Source: a bacterium UBA2219
GTDB taxonomy: Bacteria; Desulfobacterota; Deferrimicrobia; Deferrimicrobiales; Deferrimicrobiaceae
NCBI GenBank assembly: GCA_002327765.1
Contig: DCUH01000098.1
Coordinates: 24,293-44,679 of the forward strand
Reading direction: 5' to 3'
DNA: 20,387 nt
Of this stretch, positions 14,977 to 20,387 are shown piece by piece. Under the pieces are notes generated by a model, which did not search any database, had not been told where the DNA came from, and worked only from the letters and a program-made list of their open reading frames with translations. A program made the position numbers and the translations under genes. Position 1 is the first letter of the stretch; every line of letters begins with the position of its first letter.

Positions 14977-15689
14977 GAAACCCGGGGCATGTCCCGTTCC
15001 GCGTCCCGGAGGCCGGTTCGCGCAGGGAGGTATGATCCATGGGCAAGGTCGTTTTCTTCCTGCTGATTCTCTGCGCGGGGGCCGCCGCTTTCACCAGGGC
15101 GCGCCGGGAGGGGAGATGGTCCTGGCCGTATTTCTACAAGACGGTATTCGCCCTGTCGGCGCTCGGCGTGGCAGCGGGGATCCTGGTCATCCGGATTTCG
15201 GCCTGGATGGGGCCGGAAAACGCTTTCCTGTCGACGATGCTGGCCCTGGCGGTCATCGCGGCGGGGGTCGCCGGCATAACGCTGTGGCTGCGCGGCAAAA
15301 CGGGACGAAAACCGGGACGATGACCCCGCGGGCTCCCTTCCGGGGAATCCGCCGCCCGGGGCGGTGAGGATCACCGGCCGCTTCAGGGCGAGCTCGTTGT
15401 CGAAGGGGTCGATGTCGTCGTACACGAAAACCTCCACCTTGAGCATGTACTCGCCGGGGGCCATGCCGTTCGTGTCCCACGGGATGTTCAGCCTGGTGAG
15501 GTGGTGCGTGCCGGGGCTCCCCCAGCGGAACATCTTCTTCGCGACCGTGAGTTTGATCGGCTCGCAATCCTTGCACGCGAGCCGGATCCCTTGCCGGCCT
15601 TCCGCGTGAACGCCGGCCGGAAAAAACAGCAACGGAACCGACAGGAGCGCCGCCCCCGCGAGGATCGACATGGTCTTCCCGATCCGCAT
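14970..15689 (-). CDS. Secreted protein, unknown family; C-terminal part doubtful
   Basis: The ATG at 15687-15689 has GGGAGGAA 7 bases upstream. It starts a signal peptide (MRIGKTMSILAGAALLSVPLLFFPAGVHA, cleavage before EG near residue 30). Residues 30-110 look like a genuine small periplasmic domain: ACKDCEPIKLTVAKKMFRWG, THHLTRLNIPWDTNGM, PGEYMLKVEVFVYDDIDPFDNELALKRPVIL, with one CxxC pair. After about residue 113 the sequence becomes Arg/Pro/Gly-rich and is simply the antisense of the + strand membrane protein, running open to 14970 (239 residues in total). The natural protein may end near 15350, its stop lost by a frameshift or sequencing error, or the long tail may be translated. No family recognised. 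Confidence 0.6.
   Translation of the reverse strand: MRIGKTMSILAGAALLSVPLLFFPAGVHAEGRQGIRLACKDCEPIKLTVAKKMFRWGSPGTHHLTRLNIPWDTNGMAPGEYMLKVEVFVYDDIDPFDNELALKRPVILTAPGGGFPGREPAGSSSRFSSRFAAQPQRYAGDPRRDDRQGQHRRQESVFRPHPGRNPDDQDPRCHAERRQGEYRLVEIRPGPSPLPARPGESGGPRAENQQEENDLAHGSYLPARTGLRDAERDMPRVSL
15039..15323 (+). CDS. Small three-helix membrane protein, unknown function
   Basis: This 94-residue protein is predicted to span the membrane three times: about 4-18 (VVFFLLILCAGAAAF), 34-54 (FALSALGVAAGILVIRI) and 64-84 (FLSTMLALAVIAAGVAGITLW). A basic loop (TRARREGRWSW) and a basic tail (RGKTGRKPGR) favour the N-terminus outside or the loop and tail inside. GGGAGG lies 8 bases before the ATG, and a sigma-70-type promoter is seen upstream, so it is likely real. 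No family was recognised. It is fully overlapped, antisense, by the 3' extension of the secreted-protein frame on the - strand. Confidence 0.7.
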   Translation: MGKVVFFLLILCAGAAAFTRARREGRWSWPYFYKTVFALSALGVAAGILVIRISAWMGPENAFLSTMLALAVIAAGVAGITLWLRGKTGRKPGR

Positions 15690-15779
15690 GCGAATTCCTC
15701 CCGGAACGAATTTTAAACAGGATCTCGAGAGGCGGCCCTGTTCCGGGCGGAAACAGGGCCGCGGACGCATCGCGCGACG

Positions 15780-15929
15780 CCCCGCCGCGAGGGCCTTGAC
15801 CCCGCTTGCGTTCTTCGCGATCTCCCCGGTTCTCCTGGCGGCATCCTGCGAGTCGACCTCGCCGGTCAGCGGGACGACGCCGTCCCGGGTTCCGACATGC
15901 GTCTTGAACGCCTTGCCGGACCTGAAATG
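15780..15929 (-). pseudogene. Remnant of a BON domain
   Basis: On the - strand, HFRSGKAFKTHVGTRDGVVP-LTGEVDSQ...EIAKNASGVKAL reads as a BON domain, matching the form of the second BON domain in OsmY-like proteins (R-S-x-x-A-[LF]-K-T, DGVVxLxGEV, AxxIAxxxxGVK). The sequence upstream shows no first BON domain, signal peptide or ribosome binding site, and the frame continues without a stop through the next gene. This is best read as a decayed or truncated gene. The surrounding 343 bases (15690-16032) hold no other recognisable gene. Confidence 0.55.
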
Positions 15930-16032
15930 GATTATTGCGCATGGTTTCGCCGGCGTCCGCGCGCGACATGGGATCATGATCGGGAGGGACGCACGGCCGG
16001 GGATAGAAGAAACAGGCTGCCTCGGAACCATA

Positions 16033-17103
16033 TCATCGCGGGGCGAACCCTCTGTTTTCAGGGAAGCGCCAGGTTTCCCCGTGGAGGAGGAGCGGGGTCC
16101 GTTCTTCGGGAAGGCGGGTCTCTTCCGCGGCCTTCCGGTAATCCCTCGGGGGGGCGTCCATCGGCTCGTCGGTCAGGTCGAACACGCCCCACTGCTGCGG
16201 AATGAAATATTCCGCCCTAAGATCCAGAAACGCCCTCACCGCCTCGTCGGGATTCATGTGGTAGCGGGACATGAACCATCGGGGCTCGTACGCCGCGACG
16301 GGCAGAAGGGCCGCGTCGACGGGCCCGAACTTTTCCCCGTATTCCGCGAACCCGTCGAAGTAGCCGGAGTCGCCGGCGTAGTAGACCTTCCGGTCTCCCG
16401 CCTCGACGAGCCAGGAACCCCAGAGGCGGCGGTTCGTGTCGAACGGCGTCCGCTTGGTCCAATGCTGGGTCGGAAGGAACCGGTAGGTGACGCCTTCGAC
16501 CGTGTGGCTCTCGAACCAGTCCAGCTCCACGACCTTCGCTCCGGGGAGCACGTCCTCGAACCAGTCGCGGTGCCCCAGCGGGACCAGGTAAAGGGGCCCG
16601 GCGCCGAGCCGGCGGATGCTGTCGCCGTCCAGGTGGTCGAAATGCCCGTGGGAGATTAGCACGACCTGGATGGGGGGAAGGTCCTTCGGATCCAGAGGGA
16701 ACGGAGCGAACCGGCCGATGAAGAACGTGACGTCCCCGAAGATCGGGTCCGTCAAGATGTTCCTGTCTTTGAGGCGCAGCCATAGCGTCCCATGCCCCAG
16801 GTACGTGATGGAGTCGCCTCCTTTTTGGATCTTCGCAACGTCGGGTTTGACGGTCCGGAAGACGGGGCGCTCCCTTTTCTCCTCTTCGAAGGGATTCGCG
16901 GAGAATTTCCATTTCAGGAGTCGAAGGAGGTTCCCCGGCTTTTCTTCGGCGAGCCAGGGGTTCGTGAAGCCGGGATTCTTGTGATGGGCCTTCGCCCGGG
17001 CGAGCGACTCGATGTCTTCCGCCCCGCCGTGGGCGACCGTCCGGAAAAGGACGAAAACTACGGCCCACGCCAGAGGAACAAGCGTTTTCTCAAACCGGCC
17101 CAT
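16033..17103 (-). CDS. Metallo-beta-lactamase fold hydrolase (UlaG/NAPE-PLD-like), exported or membrane-anchored
   Basis: This 356-residue protein starts at the ATG at 17101-17103, preceded by GGGGGAGG, and has an N-terminal hydrophobic segment (LVPLAWAVVFVLFRTVAHG) acting as signal or anchor. The metal site is clear: H152-x-H154-x-D156-H157 (SHGHFDHLDG), H214 (TQHW), D245 (YYAGDSGYF) and H282 (YHMNPDEA). The pattern fits the UlaG/NAPE-PLD branch, which includes lactonases and phospholipases, and IFGDV/TDPIF is typical. The last His of the family's HWGTF motif is Gln304 here (PQQWGVF). It follows the response-regulator gene by 35 bases and is probably co-transcribed with it. Substrate unknown; action on a lipid or lactone is only a guess from the fold. 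Confidence 0.88.
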   Translation of the reverse strand: MGRFEKTLVPLAWAVVFVLFRTVAHGGAEDIESLARAKAHHKNPGFTNPWLAEEKPGNLLRLLKWKFSANPFEEEKRERPVFRTVKPDVAKIQKGGDSITYLGHGTLWLRLKDRNILTDPIFGDVTFFIGRFAPFPLDPKDLPPIQVVLISHGHFDHLDGDSIRRLGAGPLYLVPLGHRDWFEDVLPGAKVVELDWFESHTVEGVTYRFLPTQHWTKRTPFDTNRRLWGSWLVEAGDRKVYYAGDSGYFDGFAEYGEKFGPVDAALLPVAAYEPRWFMSRYHMNPDEAVRAFLDLRAEYFIPQQWGVFDLTDEPMDAPPRDYRKAAEETRLPEERTPLLLHGETWRFPENRGFAPR

Positions 17104-17138
17104 GGATCCTCCCCCGTTTCCGGAACGATCGGCGGCAT

Positions 17139-18848
17139 TCACGCAATGTCCCGTTTTCCGACGGACCCGGCTGCGGCGTCCGCCTCCATGGACACCGGCG
17201 CCCTGAGGTACTCGTGGATGAAGGTCATGGCCACGGCGCCCTCGCCGACGGCGGACCCGACGCGCTTGGCGGAGCCGGAGCGCACGTCCCCGGCAGAAAA
17301 GACCCCGGGCATGCTCGTCTCGAACCTGCGGGGGACACGGCCGGGAGGCGGGCCCGTCGTCCCCGTGTTCACGTCCGCCCCGGTCAGGATGAAGCCCTTG
17401 GCATCCCGCTGTACGGCGTTCGCCAGCCACTCCGTGCGCGGCTGGGCGCCGATCAGGATGAAGAGCGCGGAGGCGGGGCGCGTTTCCCGATGCCCCCTTC
17501 GCCTGTCGGCGATCGTGAGCCGCTCCAACCGCCCCTCGCCGTGCCCTTCGACCGCTTCCGAGCGAAGGAGCACCTCGACGTTCGGAAGGTTGCGGATCTC
17601 GCGCACCAGGTAGTCGGACATGTGCTTATCCAGCGAATCCCCCCGCACCAGGAGGGTCACGCTCTTCGCGAACTTCGCGAGGTGGACGACGCCCTGGCCG
17701 GTCGAGTTCCCGGAACCGGCCACGAAGACGTCCTTCCCAGCGACGAAGCGCACGTCATACGGGACGATGTAAAACACCCCGGTTCCCGCGAAGCGTTCGA
17801 TCTCCGGGATTCCGATGCGGCGGTAGGCCGCCCCGGTGGCGATGAGCACGCTCTTTGCGACGATTTCCGTCCCATCCGCCAGAGTCACTAAACGATCCGT
17901 ACCGAGGGCCTCCAGCCGCATCGCCTCCCGCGCGAAGACGTACTTCGTGCCGAAGAGCCAGGCCTGCTCGTAAGCGCGCTGGGCCAGCGCGGAGCCGCTG
18001 ATGCCGCGCGGGAAACCGAGGTAGTTCCGGATCAGCGAACTGGTTCCCGCCTGCCCGCCGACCGCTTCTCGCTCGATGACGACCGTGCGCAATCCCTCCG
18101 AGGAGGCATACACGGCGGACGCCAGGCCCGCCGGGCCGCCCCCGACGATGGCGAGGTCGCAGGTCGGTTCCTCGATGTCGGTGGCCCCGAGCGCGTCCAG
18201 GATCTCGGCGTTCGTGGGGTCCGGGAGGACATGTCCGTCGGGGAGCACGACGGAGGGCAGCCGGCCCGGGTCGATCCGCGCCTTTTCGATGAGCCGCAGC
18301 CCCTCCCCGGAGTCCGCGCAGTAGAAGCCATGCGGGATCCCGTTCCTCTCGAGCAGGTCGCGGATCTCCCGGCCCCGTGGGGAGGGATCCTCGCCGAGAA
18401 CCCGGACGATCTCCATCCGCGGCCCGTGCATCCGCGTCCAGTCCGCAAGGAACTCCCCGACGGCCGGATAGAGATGAACCTCCGGCGGGGACCAGGGTTT
18501 GTGCAGGTAGTTGTCCAGCCGTCCCATCGCGCAATTCTCCAGGATCGCCGGCGCGGCCGCACGGTCGCCCCAATCCACCAGCAGCGCGCGCTGGGCCTCG
18601 GGGAAGATCCCGTGGGCACGGACCAGCACGTCCGGCCCGGCCATATCCGGCATCCACAGGTCGGCGATGACAAGGGCGACGAGCTCGCCCCCGTCCCTGA
18701 GGCGCTCGAGTTCCGCCAAAGCGTCCATCGAGGACAGGTGCGGGATGACGCGGTAGTCCCCGCCGTAGCGGCGGGTCAGAGCGTCCAGAAGCGATCCCAG
18801 ATCGGCGGGCTCATCGTCCACGACCATGATGATTGGGCGTCCGTTCAT
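17139..18848 (-). CDS. Response regulator receiver fused to thioredoxin-reductase-like FAD oxidoreductase
   Basis: This 569-residue protein joins three modules. Residues 1-130 are a CheY-like receiver with acidic D11/D12, phospho-acceptor D63 (IADLWMPD) and K117 (NYLHKPW). Residues 145-222 form a thioredoxin/glutaredoxin-like domain (VRVLGEDPSPRGREIRDLLE) whose redox Cys are absent. Residues 228-550 are a two-dinucleotide-binding flavoprotein: GGGPAG at 236-241 for FAD, GGQAGTSSLIRNYLGFPRGI, ATGAAYRRIGIP, GSGNSTGQ (378-385) for NAD(P)H and FSAGDVR (517-523). The CxxC disulfide of thioredoxin reductase is missing, replaced by FYIVPY around 359-364, so it is not a thioredoxin reductase. Such fusions are known in many bacteria, but their role is not established. 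The ATG is at 18848. No histidine kinase is in the window. Confidence 0.9.
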   Translation of the reverse strand: MNGRPIIMVVDDEPADLGSLLDALTRRYGGDYRVIPHLSSMDALAELERLRDGGELVALVIADLWMPDMAGPDVLVRAHGIFPEAQRALLVDWGDRAAAPAILENCAMGRLDNYLHKPWSPPEVHLYPAVGEFLADWTRMHGPRMEIVRVLGEDPSPRGREIRDLLERNGIPHGFYCADSGEGLRLIEKARIDPGRLPSVVLPDGHVLPDPTNAEILDALGATDIEEPTCDLAIVGGGPAGLASAVYASSEGLRTVVIEREAVGGQAGTSSLIRNYLGFPRGISGSALAQRAYEQAWLFGTKYVFAREAMRLEALGTDRLVTLADGTEIVAKSVLIATGAAYRRIGIPEIERFAGTGVFYIVPYDVRFVAGKDVFVAGSGNSTGQGVVHLAKFAKSVTLLVRGDSLDKHMSDYLVREIRNLPNVEVLLRSEAVEGHGEGRLERLTIADRRRGHRETRPASALFILIGAQPRTEWLANAVQRDAKGFILTGADVNTGTTGPPPGRVPRRFETSMPGVFSAGDVRSGSAKRVGSAVGEGAVAMTFIHEYLRAPVSMEADAAAGSVGKRDIA

Positions 18849-18917
18849 TATGCTCTCCCCGCGCTTTCAGCGGCCTCCGCGACCCCGCCGGCCGAAAACG
18901 CCGTCGTCAACGCGCGA

Positions 18918-19214
18918 TCATGCGGCCCCCTTTTTCGACGGCCGGTGATGGCCGAGGATCGCGTCGATCTGTCCGATGTCGAACTTGTTCAACCCCACGA
19001 TCCGGGCGTTGGACCGGAATGCCGGGGGCAATATGCGCCGGGCATCCTCCTTGGTATCCACTTCCACGATGATCCACGCTCTGTGATCTCCGTCCATGCA
19101 TCCCCAGTCCGTATGGGTCAGGTAATGGGAACCGGTTTTGAGGAAGATCTCGACGACTCGGGCGCATGCCACTTCTTCCTCTTCATGCGGCACTTCGATA
19201 AGGAACCTCGACAT
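18918..19214 (-). CDS. Small conserved-looking alpha/beta protein, unknown function
   Basis: This 98-residue soluble protein starts at the ATG at 19212-19214, fixed by AAGGAGGT a few bases upstream; an earlier Met (19235) lies before this ribosome binding site. The alternating pattern (RFLIEVPHEEEEVACARVVEIFLKTG, HYLTHTDWGCMDGDHRAWIIVEVD, EDARRILPPAFRSNARIVGLNKFDI) suggests a beta-alpha-beta ferredoxin-like dimeric fold, as in small stress or DUF3303-like proteins, but I cannot name the family securely. The W-G-C-M-D-G-D-H segment is distinctive. It lies 69 bases before the response-regulator/flavoprotein gene on the same strand and may be its partner. Confidence 0.75.
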   Translation of the reverse strand: MSRFLIEVPHEEEEVACARVVEIFLKTGSHYLTHTDWGCMDGDHRAWIIVEVDTKEDARRILPPAFRSNARIVGLNKFDIGQIDAILGHHRPSKKGAA

Positions 19215-19393
19215 GACTGCGGACCTCCTTTCCACCGTCCCGCTGCTGGAACACCGTCGGCGAATGAATCTCTTGCAGGTTTAGATTTCCGCCGAACCGG
19301 GAGTGTTTCGGCAGGCGGGAAGATTCCGGGAATCCGAGCATTCGGTATTCGCGCGCCTCCCGGACGACCGTAGGGGGATGTTGCGGACGAAAA

Positions 19394-19426
19394 AGCGCCG
19401 CCAGGGATCTCCTTCCTGGCGGCGCT
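19394..19426 (-). terminator. Rho-independent terminator after the DUF2795 gene
   Basis: A perfect 12-bp stem (19394-19405 pairing with 19415-19426) with a 9-base loop begins 20 bases after the stop of the - strand DUF2795 gene. On that strand it is followed by a short T-run that begins inside the stem base (TTTTCG). It separates the DUF2795 transcript from the genes to its left. Confidence 0.8.
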
Positions 19427-19445
19427 CGTGTCGTACCGGATGGGA

Positions 19446-19664
19446 TCAGGCGGCCTTGCCGACCTGCGTCGTCACATCGACGATGCTTTCGTAAACCCTG
19501 TCCTCGATCTTGTCCAGCCGGTCCATCACGACCTTGTTGGCGCTATGTTCCATAGCGTGCTGAATCAGGGCGGGTTTCTCCGCCGGAAAATCCACTCCCC
19601 TGAGGCTGTATTCGATATCCTTGGCGGATCCGCCTTTCACGTCGCCGCAGTCTACGTGTTCCAT
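19446..19664 (-). CDS. DUF2795 domain protein
   Basis: This 72-residue protein contains the compact helical DUF2795 pattern: SLRGVDFPAEKPALIQHAMEHSANKVVMDRLDKIEDRVYESIVDVTTQVG, with the typical L-x-G-[VI]-D-[FY]-P-A start and the D-R-x-Y-x-S block. Proteins of this family are small, often occur in stress-related loci, and have no known activity. CAGGAGGG precedes the ATG at ideal spacing. A strong terminator 20 bases downstream makes it a single-gene transcript with its own, unseen, promoter in the 19665-19760 area. Confidence 0.85.
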   Translation of the reverse strand: MEHVDCGDVKGGSAKDIEYSLRGVDFPAEKPALIQHAMEHSANKVVMDRLDKIEDRVYESIVDVTTQVGKAA

Positions 19665-19965
19665 TGGATCCCTCCTGAGTCTTCTTGTTGGTTCTTTTAG
19701 GGGAACGCAGGTATCTCCCCACCTGACAAATAAGATGACCGAACGACAGGGGGAGGTTCGAGCAATCGATTGGAAGTCGTCAGCCGTGGGAATCGTGAGG
19801 ACTTATTTCTCCGATGGTGGTGTGGATGATTCCGTTGCGGGAAACAGTTGCGCAGAATAGCGCATCTCAAGAAACGGAGCGTAGACGGCACAACGCGGCC
19901 ATCCTGCTGCCGGTCGTCGGACCGCGACTCGGAAGATGAAGGTCGAGAAAAGAGGAATATTATTC
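19665..19965 (+). other. Intergenic, AT-richer segment with no recognised gene
   Basis: This 301-base stretch separates two divergent genes. Small open frames on both strands have no ribosome binding site or family pattern. Base composition falls here compared with the genes to the left. No convincing promoter for either gene was found: a - strand TTGTCA near 19723 lacks a -10 at proper spacing. Confidence 0.5.
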
Positions 19966-20387
19966 ATGTTTGATGGCAATGCTTCCGTAGCCAAATTCGA
20001 CTTGCTGATTCGCACGAGCATGCAGCGACTGGCTTTGCCTTTGATGCGTTATTCTTTAGCGGTTATTTTTATCTGGTTCGGAGCCCTTAAGCCTTTTGGC
20101 TTGAGTCAGGCGAGTGATTTGGCGGCCAGCACGGTTCCTTTTATTCCGAGGGAGATATTTATCCCGGTCCTTGGCTGGTGGGAGGTCGCGATCGGCGTGT
20201 GTTTTCTCTTTAGGCCTTTGATCCGCGTGGCCATTCCCATGCTGATCCTGCAAATCCCCGGGACATTCTTGCCGCTGGTTCTGCTGCCTGAATATTGTTT
20301 CACGAAATTCCCTTTCGCCTTGACCATCGAGGGGCAGTACATCGTCAAAAATCTCTTGATCATTGGATGTGCCCTGGCTATCGGCGG
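19966..20387 (+). CDS. DoxX/YkgB-like integral membrane protein (3' end outside the window)
   Basis: The frame opened by the ATG at 19966-19968, after AGAGGA about 10 bases upstream, runs without a stop to the window end (140 codons). It begins MFDGNASVAKFDLLIRTSMQ and has membrane segments around LMRYSLAVIFIWFGALKPFG, IFIPVLGWWEVAIGVCFLF, VAIPMLILQIPGTFLPLVLL and a last one starting KNLLIIGCALAIG. The motif order (R-Y-S-L, F-G-x-x-K, G-W-W-E-V-x-I-G, EGQYIVKN) fits the DoxX/YkgB (DUF417) superfamily of four-helix proteins, whose roles are mostly unknown. Codons such as TTT, AAT, TTA and ATT are used far more freely than elsewhere in the window, suggesting foreign origin. It is nearly complete if it has the usual family length. 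Confidence 0.75.
   Translation, partial: MFDGNASVAKFDLLIRTSMQRLALPLMRYSLAVIFIWFGALKPFGLSQASDLAASTVPFIPREIFIPVLGWWEVAIGVCFLFRPLIRVAIPMLILQIPGTFLPLVLLPEYCFTKFPFALTIEGQYIVKNLLIIGCALAIG

Noticed and set aside
15930..16031. A gene starting one base after the metallo-hydrolase stop (ATG at 16029-16031)
   Set aside because: No ribosome binding site; the first 34 residues show no family pattern before the BON remnant begins, and the frame runs into unrelated genes.
17139..18848. Calling the fused flavoprotein thioredoxin-disulfide reductase (trxB)
   Set aside because: The redox CxxC is absent, so the usual automatic name would mislead.
1..20387. CRISPR arrays, insertion sequences, toxin-antitoxin pairs, riboswitches
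   Set aside because: No regularly spaced repeats, transposase motifs, paired small toxin/antitoxin genes or known riboswitch cores were seen on either strand.

Overview
The window is a stretch of high-GC (estimated by eye at well over 60%), densely coded bacterial chromosome. Lipobox lipoproteins, a twin-arginine secreted protein with two [4Fe-4S] motifs, FabI-type fatty acid synthesis, two radical SAM enzymes and strong GGAGG ribosome binding sites suggest a Gram-negative bacterium with anaerobic-type redox chemistry. A Desulfobacterota/Deltaproteobacteria-like lineage fits best, but this is an inference from gene content. No tRNA, rRNA, CRISPR array, transposase or phage gene was recognised.

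Layout. (1) 1-495, + strand: the tail of an unknown gene overlapping a DUF1499 lipoprotein. (2) 512-8081, - strand: a long leftward run. In transcription order it holds a secreted SagB-type nitroreductase, a PfkB sugar kinase, a Tat-exported ferredoxin-type aldo/keto reductase, a secreted DUF6599 protein, three tandem TRL-family lipoproteins, an MFS transporter with its own promoter, and an SDR/DUF2867 protein. The core from 3302 to 6399 has 4-base overlaps or gaps of 2 to 14 bases, so it is very probably one envelope-directed operon. (3) 8213-12058: a B12-binding-type radical SAM enzyme (+), a flavin reductase (-), fabI (+) with a terminator, and a membrane-anchored DUF5602 protein (+). (4) 12180-14924, - strand: a radical SAM/SPASM enzyme followed after 9 bases by an alkaline-phosphatase-superfamily phosphodiesterase with altered metal-site motifs. 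(5) 14925-16032: a small three-helix membrane protein (+), a secreted protein (-) whose frame runs antisense through it, and a remnant of a BON domain. (6) 16033-19664, - strand: a stress-type cluster of a DUF2795 protein with its own terminator, a 98-residue protein, a response regulator fused to an FAD oxidoreductase that lacks the thioredoxin-reductase CxxC, and a metallo-beta-lactamase-fold hydrolase with Gln at the usual last metal ligand. (7) 19665-20387: an AT-richer segment ending in a DoxX/YkgB-like membrane protein cut by the window edge.

The best candidate for an undescribed system is the secreted/lipoprotein operon at 3302-6399, in which an exported iron-sulfur aldo/keto reductase is coupled to DUF6599 and three TRL lipoproteins. 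The next best are the phosphodiesterase/radical SAM pair and the response-regulator/flavoprotein cluster.
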